The notes under the pieces were generated by a model. That model did not search any database. It worked only from the letters and a program-made list of their open reading frames with translations, and was not told where the DNA came from. The translations under genes were made by a program, and so were the position numbers. Source: Candidatus Poribacteria bacterium (lineage in GTDB: Bacteria; Poribacteria; WGA-4E; JAJDTR01). From it: a stretch of 64,000 bases of DNA. Within the stretch, counting starts at the first letter, position 1, and every line of letters begins with the position of its first letter. Location of the stretch: contig JAJDTR010000046.1 in assembly GCA_022827055.1 (NCBI GenBank), positions 16,646 through 80,645 of the forward strand. Reading direction: 5' to 3'. Of this stretch, positions 53,183 through 62,711 are shown piece after piece.

Positions 53183-54167
53183 TCAACATCTAAATACCGA
53201 TTTCCCCTTCCGAATACGCTGATCGAAATAGACCAACGTGACGCCAATTATGGGGATTGGCAGCATCAAACTATTGATGGAGAGACTTATGCACTCGTAA
53301 ATCAAGCGATCGACCCATCCGTCCCAAAATATGGGTTGTAACACTTCCAGTAGATTTCTGTGACCGTGCATCGCGTCAGTTAAACTGAATGCAGCAAATA
53401 ACGACAGCTGAAGCATTGAGTGAACTGCCAAAACCAGCAGACAAACTCCAAATTTGATACCAAAACCCCTCCACCACCCGCCTTTTACCAACTCACTGCT
53501 TCGCCTGAACGCATCGATTGCCGAATTCTCTTCGACTAAATGGTCTATTCGCTAAGAATTTAATGCTTACGAGACTGGCAGAAGAAACTGTTCTACCACG
53601 CCGGTAGGTGCGGTTTCTAACCGCACCGGCACCCACACTAACCATATTCTTTTGGAAAATAAACCACTAAAGCTGCCAAACTGCCAAAAACCCAGCGCAC
53701 GCCAAAATAGAAGGCAGCTGCCCCACGATAGTTAGCGTCAATAGCCCGACGACTAGCATATAGAGGAGGCCATATCCAAGGCAAGGCAAAAAACGGCGTT
53801 TCGTTTGTCTTAATGCGAGGACGACGGAAACGTGTTCGCCCAATATGGCTTGAACAGTTCCGAAGACAGTCCCACCTATGACAAACAACATAATCAGAAT
53901 CCCAATCAGAGAAACAACGATGATCGTTGGCACCAGTGCGCTCAACTGTCCCAGATCGGAATAAGAAACTGTCGGGGTGCCAATGAGCAGCACGACAGGT
54001 GATTTGATAACAAAATAAATAGTGGAGATGATCGCAAACAATCTGAAATGTTTGCGATAGATGCTAAACATTGTGTCAAAGATGTCCACAAATCTCATCG
54101 GCTGAAGAAGTGCCCCTGCGGAAGTTTCAACCTCATTGAGTTGTCGTGGATTGCTAGGTTGGGACAT
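53183..54167 (-). pseudogene. broken fourth copy of the membrane protein array
   Basis: The N-terminal part (54167 to about 53720, 'LLQPMRFVDIFDTMFSIYRK', SD GGAGAG) is intact until a frameshift; the correct frame then continues with 'AAAFYFGVRWVFGSLAALVV'. About 100 bp of foreign sequence with a perfect palindrome (53607-53627) interrupt the gene exactly where the paralogues read 'AAVFEEKSAV'. After it the gene resumes as 'VEENSAIDAFRRSSELVKGG' and 'WWRGFGIKFGV', but stops at 53183 soon after 'GVTLVYFDQRIRKGKS'. At least three lesions are therefore present. Confidence 0.85.
53607..53627 (+). repeat. palindromic REP-like element inserted in a coding sequence
   Basis: GGTGCGGTT-TCT-AACCGCACC is a perfect 9-bp inverted repeat with a 3-nt loop, preceded by 'CGGTA'. 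It sits inside the disrupted fourth array copy. 'TAGG.GCGGTTT' palindromes like this are intergenic elsewhere. Confidence 0.8.
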
Positions 54168-54306
54168 GCGCTCTCCATGCGGTATAAACGGGATTGCTGG
54201 GCGGTGAATGACGGCTTTGTTAGTCGAAATGTGCGAATTTCACCTTACTCGCCAGAGAGTGATTCAGATCGAAAAAAATGTCAAGAATCGCCGTTTTTTT
54301 GTGCTT

Positions 54307-56883
54307 TCACACTCGTCGCGCGCGCCTGAGATCAATCCGGCGCAGCGCAATATCCGCCAGCAGCAGAAGGAGGGCGGCAATAAGGTATGGTCGCCAGAGG
54401 TGAATGCGGAGAACGACTGGCCGTTCGGGCGGGCGAAATGCGTCTTCGGGTGGGGGATTGAATCTACCGCCGGACACGGATGCGAGTTGTGTCAGTCCGG
54501 CTTCGTTAGCGTTATGGACGAGGTATTCCTCCGGATAGGAAACCACGGTGCCGGTCACCTGCGTATTCACGACCTCGCCGCTTCGTTTCTGCATGATATT
54601 CACGAAATACGGTCCGACATCATTCGTCGGAAAGTCAAGTTCATACCGCCCCGGCGCGGTTTGCGCCACGCCAAGTTGCTTCTTTTTCAGGTCTGGAGCG
54701 ATAAGGGAGATGTCGCTTTCCAACTCGTTCAGAAAATCGCCGGTCTCCCCAAGGGCGTCAATCGCAAGGTGCGCGTTTCCCTTCTCCTGCTTGATTTCCG
54801 CTTGAAAATTGCTCAAGGTTGTCGTACGCATCGTGTCGCGCACCAACTGCGTCCAGAACTTGCCGTAACCGGGCCACTCCAGCCAGTCCGACGCCCAACG
54901 CGCTTTGGCGTCAGATGTAAAAGCGACTGATTTGCCCAAGCCGTACTGCCAACTCGCCAGCAGTGGATCACCGCGATCGGAAACGAGAAAAATCTCCGCC
55001 GTTGGCCGTGGTTGCGTGGCGACGTAACCGAGCAGAAACGGTGCAACTTGAAGGTCGATTCCGCTTAGAACTTGCGTAGGCTTGATCATCTGCGGAATAA
55101 ACGGCTCATCAATAATCGCCGACTTCGATGCGGTAATGGTCTCTTTCGCAAATATCTGCGGGATGTTGTAAGGATCCTGGGTAAAGTAATCGCGGCCTCC
55201 TCCCCAGTTGGCGAGGTTTCCCAGTAGATTCATGTCCGCGCCGCTGCCGATGCCGACCGTGGAAATCGTGATGCGTTCCGCACGCATGGAACTCGCGATG
55301 CCGTACCAATCCCCGGGCTGCGACATTCCGTCGCTCAGAACGATGACGTGCTTCAGCTTGGCGTTTGTCTCCGTCAGTGCGAGGTACGCTTGCTCAAGCG
55401 CGGGATAGAGGTTCGTCCCGCCGCCCGCGGTGATCGACCCTATCTGATCGGAGAGATACAGTTTGTCCGATGCGGAATGCATCTCGGAAATCCAAAACGG
55501 CGAGCCGTCGAAAGCGACCACACCAATCTTGTCGCGCCTACCTAGCAGTTCGACCGCCCCGCGCGCCGCCTCCTTCGCCAACTCAATCTTGATGCCGCCC
55601 ATGCTCCCCGACTTGTCGATTACCAGCACCATTCCCAGAGAAGGCGTTTCCTTTTTCTTCTCCGTGTCGGTGCGGACGGGCAAAATGGCTTCGATTGGTG
55701 TTTTGTAGTAGCCGCCAAGTCCAAAACTGTTTTCGCTGCCCAGCATCATGAACCCGCCGCCGAGATCCTGCACGTACGTGCGGATAAGCTCCATCTGTTT
55801 CTCGGAGAGGCGACTGGCGGGCACATCCGCGAACACGACGAGATCGAAGTTTTGCAGGTCGGCTAGTTCGTCCGGGACGCCCAAGCCGTTGCGGACGTTG
55901 ACGCGAATGTCGGCATCCTCAAGAGCCTGAGTCAGATAGCGTGCTTGCGGTTCGTTCTCGTCAATCAGCAGTACCTTCGGCTTGCCCGATACGACGACAA
56001 TGCCGAGTGCACGATTGTTGTCGTAGCGGGTGTCCTGCGTGGATCGGGCAAGCGCATCAAAAGTTAAGGTGCCGCTCTCCGTCGATGTCTGCGTGAACAG
56101 CACCCGATTTTCGCCCGCAGTCAAGCGAACCTCTTGCGTTGCCGCCTCGAATTTGTTCTTGTAAAGACGAATCTCCGCAATGTCCTCATGGTTGCTGTGG
56201 ACAAGCACCTCTACGGTGAACGGCTCGCCCTGTTTGACCTGAACGGGCGCATCGATCCGCTCCAGCATCACTTCCGGCTCATCGCTCGGATAGAGTGGCA
56301 CCGTGTCAATCTGAATGCCGAAATCCCGCCCCCGAAGTCCGGCGTGAATCGCGTCCCCCTGCGTCTCGACGCCGTCAGTGACGAGGACAATCCGCTTATT
56401 TGCATTTGCGGGAAAAACACCCCACGCCATCTCGATCGCTCGGGCAATGTTCGTGGCGTCTCCCGCCTCCTCATCCGAATCCAACCACGACTGCTTGATG
56501 TCGGCAAGGTCCAACTCGTCTTCGGAGTCGCCGCGCAAATCCTTGAGAATCTCTGCCCTGTCCGTGAATCCGATGATACCCCCTTGCTGCCCCGCGGCTC
56601 GTGATTCGAGCGCCTTGTTGATATAGTTCGAGGACGTCTCCAATCCGTCCGTCGAGATACTATCCGAAATGTCTGCCAGAAAGATAACTGCCAATTCATC
56701 GCCGGTCTTCAGATACTGAAAATCGGCGACGCTCAGCACAAGCAGCACGATTATGATCGCTCTCATAATCAAGCTGACAATGCGCTGTGTTCGCGTCAAA
56801 TCGACGAGGCTGCGGCGATAGCCGTAGTAAAGGACGGGAAGCAGGAGCAGCAGAAAGAGTAGAAATGGACGAGCGATTTCCAT
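54307..56883 (-). CDS. membrane protein with two VWA domains (glutamine amidotransferase-like / BatA-like)
   Basis: This protein has 858 residues from ATG 56883 (AGGA upstream; the frame continues to 56955). Two N-terminal membrane helices ('PFLLFLLLLLPVLYYGY', 'IMRAIIIVLLVLSVADF') precede a first VWA domain with MIDAS 'FLADISDSIS'. A beta-sandwich and a DJ-1/amidotransferase-like Rossmann part ('VLLIDENEPQARYLTQAL', 'FMMLGSENSFGLGGYYK') come next, then a second VWA domain ('MVLVIDKSGSMGGIKIELAK'). A C-terminal helix ('LIAALLLLLADIAL') and Arg-rich tail finish the protein. Such proteins accompany MoxR/DUF58 genes and may be their client. It is on the same strand as the membrane array. Confidence 0.85.
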   Translation of the reverse strand: MEIARPFLLFLLLLLPVLYYGYRRSLVDLTRTQRIVSLIMRAIIIVLLVLSVADFQYLKTGDELAVIFLADISDSISTDGLETSSNYINKALESRAAGQQGGIIGFTDRAEILKDLRGDSEDELDLADIKQSWLDSDEEAGDATNIARAIEMAWGVFPANANKRIVLVTDGVETQGDAIHAGLRGRDFGIQIDTVPLYPSDEPEVMLERIDAPVQVKQGEPFTVEVLVHSNHEDIAEIRLYKNKFEAATQEVRLTAGENRVLFTQTSTESGTLTFDALARSTQDTRYDNNRALGIVVVSGKPKVLLIDENEPQARYLTQALEDADIRVNVRNGLGVPDELADLQNFDLVVFADVPASRLSEKQMELIRTYVQDLGGGFMMLGSENSFGLGGYYKTPIEAILPVRTDTEKKKETPSLGMVLVIDKSGSMGGIKIELAKEAARGAVELLGRRDKIGVVAFDGSPFWISEMHSASDKLYLSDQIGSITAGGGTNLYPALEQAYLALTETNAKLKHVIVLSDGMSQPGDWYGIASSMRAERITISTVGIGSGADMNLLGNLANWGGGRDYFTQDPYNIPQIFAKETITASKSAIIDEPFIPQMIKPTQVLSGIDLQVAPFLLGYVATQPRPTAEIFLVSDRGDPLLASWQYGLGKSVAFTSDAKARWASDWLEWPGYGKFWTQLVRDTMRTTTLSNFQAEIKQEKGNAHLAIDALGETGDFLNELESDISLIAPDLKKKQLGVAQTAPGRYELDFPTNDVGPYFVNIMQKRSGEVVNTQVTGTVVSYPEEYLVHNANEAGLTQLASVSGGRFNPPPEDAFRPPERPVVLRIHLWRPYLIAALLLLLADIALRRIDLRRARRV

Positions 56884-57133
56884 CAGCCAAATCCTGAATC
56901 GTTCATGAGATTGACGATCAAATGGTACGATGGGATTGTCGTGAAACCATTCCAATTAAATCAGAGCGCAGCCTGCGTAAGGCTCACTCAGCAATGGGAG
57001 ATCGCAATCGTAGGCGGAGCATCTCGCCCCGCCTTGGGAAGACGTAATCGACGCTATCCATGCATCGACAATATAAAACCTAGTACATTCTGAATTTGCC
57101 GAGTCCCATTTCTCCCAAATGAGCCAGCCGCTC

Positions 57134-57760
57134 CTAACCAATTTCCTCGTAAACGTAATCCAACCACTTATCTTGCGGTGACACAAGCGGCGGCAGCGCC
57201 GAAATCGGAGCCCAAAACAGCGTGAAGATATGGCCCCGATCGCCTTTTACCGCCCATTCCTCCACCGTTTCTTCTAACGCGGTTAGCCTGAAGAAATACC
57301 TTGTTTTCCGAGCGCTAAGGTTTTCACTCGGCACCCATCCGGTAATGTGGCAGCGGATCCGCGTCGGATCGGGGGCGCTATCGGACTCGACATACGAGAC
57401 GTGAGTGAAATCTGTGTGGCTAGAATTGTAATTTACGGTCAGGCCCCCGGTTAGTTCTTCCTTGTAGACGTTTGAACTCAGACTAGGGTTGGTATAAACC
57501 GGGGTTGTTTTCGCAACGATTCTCTCATTCTCCTCCAACTCGTTTTCGAAACAGCCAAGCGATTGTTCGATGTTCACACCCCGCAGGCCGGTTTCCTCAT
57601 AGACCTCTCGTATTACCGCTGTTTCGGGCGTCTCACCGTCTTCTACGGTGCCGGCTGGAATTTGGATTCCCGCCGTCGGATGTCTAAACAATAGTAACTC
57701 ACGCACCCCATTACGTTCCCGTGTAACGAATGCGGTAACTTTCTCGACAGTGCCACTCAC
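57134..57760 (-). CDS. Nudix hydrolase
   Basis: This 208-residue protein starts at GTG 57760, with GAGGAG upstream. The Nudix box runs from G37 to L59 with the catalytic R51-E52 and E55-E56 ('GTVEDGETPETAVIREVYEE', then TGL). It hydrolyses a nucleoside diphosphate linked to another group; the substrate cannot be told. The C-terminal half ('SARKTRYFFRLTALEETVEE') is longer than in minimal Nudix proteins. It is followed on the same strand by a MazG-like gene, another NTP-cleaning enzyme. Confidence 0.88.
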   Translation of the reverse strand: MSGTVEKVTAFVTRERNGVRELLLFRHPTAGIQIPAGTVEDGETPETAVIREVYEETGLRGVNIEQSLGCFENELEENERIVAKTTPVYTNPSLSSNVYKEELTGGLTVNYNSSHTDFTHVSYVESDSAPDPTRIRCHITGWVPSENLSARKTRYFFRLTALEETVEEWAVKGDRGHIFTLFWAPISALPPLVSPQDKWLDYVYEEIG

Positions 57761-57839
57761 TTGAATTCTCCTCGGTTTTCGCGCGATGCCTCATGTTGGA
57801 GAATTAAACTGAATTCACCCTTGATTTTCCATCTCCATC

Positions 57840-58151
57840 TTACTTACCTTGGGTAGACTTCCATTCTCTCCGAGCATCCTTGCCGAAGAACTTGGCTTCA
57901 ACCGCCTCCCCAATGTCAATATCAAACTGGTCGGCTAACGCGGCAAGTATCACGAAGGCGTCGGCAATTTCGTCTTTAAGTCGATCCGCGCGAAACCCGT
58001 CATAGTTTTTCGACCATAGCCGTTTCAATTCCGACGCAATCTCGCCAACCTCTTCAGTCAGTAACACCCCCAGCTTAACGGGATCCGTAACAAAACCGCG
58101 TTTCCCGCGTTCATCGGCAATTCGTCCCTGCAAATCAGCTAAGTCCGTCAT
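57840..58151 (-). CDS. MazG-like nucleotide pyrophosphohydrolase
   Basis: This 103-residue all-alpha protein has the E-x-x-E...E-x-x-D metal motif: E33/E34 and E37 in 'LLTEEVGEIASELKRL', and E61 and D64 in 'LKDEIADAFVILAALADQF'. This is the single-domain MazG type that hydrolyses non-canonical or excess NTPs. GGAGGGAT lies just before the ATG. It is close to the Nudix gene (79 bp), suggesting a nucleotide sanitation pair. Confidence 0.85.
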   Translation of the reverse strand: MTDLADLQGRIADERGKRGFVTDPVKLGVLLTEEVGEIASELKRLWSKNYDGFRADRLKDEIADAFVILAALADQFDIDIGEAVEAKFFGKDARREWKSTQGK

Positions 58152-58205
58152 TTATCCCTCCTTAGCGGTTCATTCCCTAGGTGATTATGGACTTACCACG
58201 AACTC

Positions 58206-58232
58206 GGTAGGAGCGACCTCCAGGTCGCGATC
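58206..58232 (+). repeat. class B short palindromic repeat
   Basis: GGTAGGAGCGACCTCCAGGT followed by CGCGATC is an almost self-complementary element (GAGCGACCTCC / AGGTCGC) in the 196-bp gap upstream of the MazG-like gene. Confidence 0.5.
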
Positions 58233-58347
58233 CTCTACTTGCATCAAACACTTAGCGAGTATACACTTACTCAAAATAAAAACTCGTGAACAGACTTCAC
58301 ACGTCTTCGCACAAAGATAGATAAAACAACTTGTACGAAGAAAGAAA

Positions 58348-59736
58348 TCAATACAACTGTTCAACAAACCGCCGTAACTTGAGCTCTAGTTCCCTGCCAA
58401 TTGCCGGGCGCTCATCCACCAGGTTGTTGAGTTCGTACAGGTCTGCCTTTCGATTATAAAGTTCCGGTTTTGGCGGCGTTTCCAGACTGCCGACAAGTGT
58501 GCAGGAGATTGCGCCAAGCGTACCCGGCATGCTCCGCTCAACCTTGGGAAGGGTCGGCATCCACCAGATGTAACTCCAATCCGGCGTGCGTATACTCCAC
58601 GATTTTAGGTAGAACCCGGAGTAAGCGTAATCGCGAATCTTTTCGATCTGCCCTGACATAATGGGTATTAGGCTCTGACCGTGCATGTGCCCCGGTCCAG
58701 CAATTCCCAAGAAATCAAGTGTGGTGGGCATAATATCCGGTGGCTGCGCGAATGCCCTCCTTCGTTCGCCGCCGCCAATTCCCTCTGGATGCCTAATGAT
58801 CAACGGAACATGCACAAGTTCCTCGTAGGGCCATGGACGCGCTTTGCGCATGATGCCGTGCCCCCATATACCTTCGCCCAGCGGTTCGCCGTGGTCGGAC
58901 ATAAAGACAATCAAGGTGTTATCGAACATGCCTAGGTTGCGCAACCGCTCCAGGAAGATGCCCATCCATTTGTCCACCAATGTGATTTCACCCGCGTAAA
59001 GCGCTTGGACGCATTTTAGGTCCTCCTCCGTCAGATACCCCTTCACCTCGCTGGGTATTGGGTGAATGAGTTCTTTGCCGTTGTAGTCGGGCTGATACAT
59101 CCGGTTGAATGGCTCCGGCGGGTCCCAAGGTTCATGGGGATCAAAACAGTCCATCCACAGGAATAGTCCATCCTTCTTGGGTTGATTTTCGATCCAATGC
59201 AGAGATGACTTGACAACCTGCGCGATAAAGTGGTCTTCATCGCTCGTCCAGTGCGACCGATTTCGCAGATACTGTTCAAGCTGCTCGCGAACGTTCGCAC
59301 TTGCTTCCGCGTCGCTGTTGGCTTTGTGATACGCATCCACATCGACCTGAATGGATTCATCTAGGATATGAGGGTCGCCCTCCTGGCCGCGGACGAAGTG
59401 GACGTAGTCGAAGCCGCGCTCAAACGCCATCTGCGGCTTGTGCATGTGATACGTGTCCGTAATCAACGCCGAGGTATAGCCCGAATTCCAGAGCACTTCC
59501 GCCAAGAGAACATCGTCATGCTCGAGACGTTGCCACCCCCGAAAAGGGAAGGTATAACGTCCTGTGAACAGCGAGGTACGGGTTGGGATAGTTGGCAATC
59601 CTTCCGCAAAAGCCATATCGAAGACACAACTTTCCTCGGCAAATTGATCGAGATTTGGAGTTTGAATCCACTCGTTGCCGTAGCAACCGAAATGGTCGAC
59701 ACGCCAACTGTCTGCCATAATGACAATAACGTTCAT
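58348..59736 (-). CDS. sulfatase-fold (alkaline phosphatase superfamily) hydrolase with Thr in nucleophile position
   Basis: This 462-residue protein has the sulfatase fold: 'IVIMADSWRVDHFGCYGNEW' with D9, 'TPNLDQFAEES', the catalytic turn 'LPTIPTRTSLFTGRY' and the metal motif 'IVFMSDHGEPLGEGIWGHGI'. In true sulfatases the turn is C/S-x-P-S/A-R, with Cys or Ser converted to formylglycine; here the aligned residue is Thr49 (T-I-P-T-R). A formylglycine is therefore not possible, and a phosphatase or phosphodiesterase activity, as in Thr-using superfamily members, is more likely. No signal peptide is visible. It may act on a sulfated or phosphorylated glycan breakdown product. Confidence 0.85.
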   Translation of the reverse strand: MNVIVIMADSWRVDHFGCYGNEWIQTPNLDQFAEESCVFDMAFAEGLPTIPTRTSLFTGRYTFPFRGWQRLEHDDVLLAEVLWNSGYTSALITDTYHMHKPQMAFERGFDYVHFVRGQEGDPHILDESIQVDVDAYHKANSDAEASANVREQLEQYLRNRSHWTSDEDHFIAQVVKSSLHWIENQPKKDGLFLWMDCFDPHEPWDPPEPFNRMYQPDYNGKELIHPIPSEVKGYLTEEDLKCVQALYAGEITLVDKWMGIFLERLRNLGMFDNTLIVFMSDHGEPLGEGIWGHGIMRKARPWPYEELVHVPLIIRHPEGIGGGERRRAFAQPPDIMPTTLDFLGIAGPGHMHGQSLIPIMSGQIEKIRDYAYSGFYLKSWSIRTPDWSYIWWMPTLPKVERSMPGTLGAISCTLVGSLETPPKPELYNRKADLYELNNLVDERPAIGRELELKLRRFVEQLY

Positions 59737-59776
59737 AATTTTTAATTTAGCCTCAAGATCGGGCTTCAGTATATTT

Positions 59777-60060
59777 GTAGGATGGGATCAACCGAGCGAA
59801 TAGCGCGTGCGATAGAGATCCACGGCCCATCATGTCCTGTAAGGTACGATCGGCCGAGTGAACAACAGAGAATCACCGGAGCGAACAGATCGACGGACCG
59901 GATAGGAATGGATCAAGGAAGTGAATAAATCAAACGAGCGGATAGGGAGTGATCAACTAAGTGAATAACCAGGGCGATAGAAATCCCATAGTGAATCCCG
60001 CGCGATGGAACTCCCCAGGCGATAGGAAGTCTCGATACAGATCCCAGTGCGATGAAACTC
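59777..60060 (+). repeat. expanded class B repeat array in intergenic region
   Basis: The stretch consists of degenerate, partly overlapping copies of GATCAACCGAGCGAATAGCG, GTGCGATAGAGATCC and CGATAGAAATCCCATAG. At least five starts are visible (59787, about 59850, 59910, 59950, 60010). It fills most of the 486-bp gene-free gap 59737-60222. No gene or convincing promoter is seen in it. Confidence 0.6.
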
Positions 60061-60222
60061 ATGTATGCACATTACAAACCAACATGGGCTTCCAAAAAGT
60101 GCTTCTCGGTAGAATCATTCGGATGCCCCGTTGCCAAGCCCAGCGGGTTTATGATTCGTGACGATTGCGGGATGTTGTTTACTTTGAGCCATCCCATCAT
60201 CGCTTTGATGGAAGCAGATCTC

Positions 60223-61101
60223 CTAAAATTGGATCCGTCTCCCCATAGTGCCCGTCAACGGATCGGGATAGGAGTCAAATTTCTGCAGTGAACGCAGATA
60301 GTCTGCGCTAACCTGCGCGGCTTCCGCTGGCGACATAATCTCGGCGAGTGCCTGGTGAACGGTCACGTATCCGCCATAGCCGACCGATTCCAAAGCATGG
60401 AAAACTTCACTCCAGTCCACGCCGCGCGGGTCGTGGAGCGGGATGTGGTCAAAATGAACTACGCCGCGAACCCAAGTTTCGACGTTAGCCTTGCCTTCGG
60501 GGTTGGGCATGTAATTCTGAAGATAAACATTGAACAGATACGGCTCGAAGGCTTGGAGCACCTCCAAACCGTATGTTTGACCGCACATTCGCAGATTTGC
60601 AGGCTCGTAAATGATGCCGAAATTCGTGCGATCAACGCGGCGCAACACATCTACCGAACCTTCAATCGTCTCGAACAAGCTAGCAGCGTGGCACTGGTGT
60701 GCAAGACGTATCCCACGTTCCGCTGCTTCATCGGAGGCGCGCTGCGCCCAAGGGATGTCCTCCTCTTTCTTCATGCAGATCCGCATCAATCCGCAAGTGA
60801 AGGCTTCGGCGAGGTCGAGGTACGGTGTAATGTTTCGTAGAGCGCCGGGACCTCGCTCAAAATTCTCCGGGATGGCGAAGTCACCGGTGACCATTGAGAC
60901 TCTTAAATCCAAATGGTCGAGGATTTGGCGCACCTCTGCAATGCGTTCCTTTGAGGACTGTATGCCGGCAGCCGATGCCCGCATACAGATTGCGTGATAG
61001 CCGTTGTCCTTCGCCAGTTGCGAAAACTCTTCAAATGGCACAGCAGCCTTCTCTTTGTCGGAGAACGATTCCGCAATCCGCGTGGAGAGTGAAAGTTTCA
61101 T
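60223..61101 (-). CDS. sugar phosphate isomerase/epimerase-like TIM-barrel protein
   Basis: This 292-residue protein of the AP-endonuclease-2/xylose-isomerase-like family starts 'MKLSLSTRIAESFSDKEKAA'. Strand ends carry candidate metal ligands, as in 'GIRLAHQCHAASLFETIEGS', 'FGIIYEPANLRMCGQTYG' and 'YGGYVTVHQALAE'. The family interconverts sugars or inositols. The divergent Gfo/Idh/MocA gene 440 bp away is a frequent partner in inositol or sugar catabolism. The gap 61102-61542 shows no gene or clear signal. Confidence 0.82.
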   Translation of the reverse strand: MKLSLSTRIAESFSDKEKAAVPFEEFSQLAKDNGYHAICMRASAAGIQSSKERIAEVRQILDHLDLRVSMVTGDFAIPENFERGPGALRNITPYLDLAEAFTCGLMRICMKKEEDIPWAQRASDEAAERGIRLAHQCHAASLFETIEGSVDVLRRVDRTNFGIIYEPANLRMCGQTYGLEVLQAFEPYLFNVYLQNYMPNPEGKANVETWVRGVVHFDHIPLHDPRGVDWSEVFHALESVGYGGYVTVHQALAEIMSPAEAAQVSADYLRSLQKFDSYPDPLTGTMGRRIQF

Positions 61102-61542
61102 GTACGATACCCCTATCTGTCTTACTTACGACCCACAAACACATTGCGAGAGGAACGAGTTATCACACGGGGGAACACGGAAGTAACCTTAACACGACGA
61201 GCCCTCTACGTCAACGTCAATCCCCCTGCATTTCGCCCATCACGTGCTCCATCCTTCCCCCTCCCCATGTCCCAATCCAACGTTTTCACCATCCGCCCAT
61301 GATAACCCTGTGCGTCCAATCTCCTCTCCCTTCCCTCCGTTCCTCTACGTAGGAGCAAAACCCTAGGAAACCCCTTGGACGGGCCCACGCTTCACGTATT
61401 ACACATTACTCTTCACCTCTTTTCCTTCCTTTCTCAGTTCTGATAGCGAATTTGACCGGCAATCTGCTATCATATTCTCCCTAACCGAAACGGAACTTGC
61501 GCAAACACGCGCAATTGCCGTAGAATCGCTATGGAGGGTTTC

Positions 61543-62637
61543 ATGCAAGACCAAATGACAATCGGAATCATCGGGTGCGGCGCTATCAGCAGGGCATACT
61601 TCGGCGGCGCCCAAAACACGAACGCTTTGAGAATCAAATCCTGTGCCGACATTCGGGCAGAAGCCGCTCAAGAAGCGGCGGACACGTGGGGGTGCCAAGC
61701 CGTCAGCGTGGACGACCTGCTTGCTGACAACGAGATCGAACTCGTCATTAACTTGACCGTTCCAAAGGCGCATGTAGAGGTGGCGATTGCGGTCTTGGAA
61801 TCGGGCAAGCACGTTTACAGCGAAAAGCCGTTCGGTGTGAGCATCGAAAGTGGTCGGCAGCTACTCGCGAAAGCGGCTGAAACGGGGTTGCGCGTCGGCA
61901 ACGCCCCAGACACTTTCTTCGGGGCTGGGGTCCAGACCTCGCGGAAGGCCGTTGATGAAGGCGGAATCGGAAAGCCCATCGCGGGCACGGCATTCATGTG
62001 CGGCCACGGTCCCGAAAGCTGGCATCCGAATCCCGCCTTCTATTATGACATTGGCGGCGGTCCAATGCTAGACATGGGACCTTACTACGTGACAGCCCTA
62101 GTCAACCTTCTCGGTCCCGTCAAACGCGTCGCCGCCATGACTACCAAGGCGTTTGAGGAAAGAGTGGCAACCAGCGAAACCACTCACGGTTTGCGCATCC
62201 CCGTAAATACGACTACCCATCTGACCGGGGCGATTGAGTTTGTCAGCGGCACCGTCGTCACAATGATTATGAGTTTTGATATGTGGAGACATAACCTACC
62301 GTGTATCGAACTCTACGGCGAAACTGGTTCCATACAGGTGCCCGATCCGAACGGGTTTGCCGGACCGGTGTTCCTTTCAAAAAATCGCGAGGAATGGTCG
62401 GAAGTCCCGCACGCCTTCCCTGCAAACGCACGTACCATCGGCGTAATCGACATGGTTCGCGCGATTCGCTCCGGTCGCCCGCACCGTGCCAGTGACGCTC
62501 TGGCTTACCATGTTCTCGAAGTGATGCTCGCATTTGACAAGTCTTCAGAGTCGGCGACGCATGTCGAAATCCAGAGCAACGTGGAACCCCCCGCACCTTT
62601 GCCACTGGGACTTGACGAATGGGCGGTAGAGGATTGA
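61543..62637 (+). CDS. Gfo/Idh/MocA-family NAD(P)-dependent oxidoreductase
   Basis: This 364-residue protein is read from ATG 61543, five bases after GGAGG (an ATG at 61531 overlaps that SD). The N-terminal Rossmann motif is 'TIGIIGCGAISRAYF' (6-20), the conserved 'KHVYSEKPFGVS' contains the EKP triplet at 94-96, and the C-terminal dehydrogenase domain includes 'YYDIGGGPMLDMGPYYVTAL'. Such enzymes oxidise or reduce sugars and inositols. The neighbourhood (sugar isomerase, sulfatase-fold enzyme, dioxygenases) fits carbohydrate or osmolyte use. Confidence 0.9.
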   Translation: MQDQMTIGIIGCGAISRAYFGGAQNTNALRIKSCADIRAEAAQEAADTWGCQAVSVDDLLADNEIELVINLTVPKAHVEVAIAVLESGKHVYSEKPFGVSIESGRQLLAKAAETGLRVGNAPDTFFGAGVQTSRKAVDEGGIGKPIAGTAFMCGHGPESWHPNPAFYYDIGGGPMLDMGPYYVTALVNLLGPVKRVAAMTTKAFEERVATSETTHGLRIPVNTTTHLTGAIEFVSGTVVTMIMSFDMWRHNLPCIELYGETGSIQVPDPNGFAGPVFLSKNREEWSEVPHAFPANARTIGVIDMVRAIRSGRPHRASDALAYHVLEVMLAFDKSSESATHVEIQSNVEPPAPLPLGLDEWAVED

Positions 62638-62660
62638 AGGATTTCTTCGACCAAAACTAA

Positions 62661-62689
62661 GGTTAGGTTGAACACGGTGAAACCCAACT
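62661..62689 (+). repeat. minimal copy of class A palindromic element
   Basis: GGTTAGGTTGAAC is followed after two bases by GGTGAAACCCAAC, i.e. the left outer and inner arms of the 7844 element with the middle deleted. It lies between the oxidoreductase and the ankyrin gene. Confidence 0.65.
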
Positions 62690-62711
62690 CGACTTGCATA
62701 GAGGTCATACA

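Noticed and set aside
54208..54930. 240-codon plus-strand frame
   Set aside because: It is antisense to the double-VWA gene, which has clear domains; composition is that of a shadow frame.
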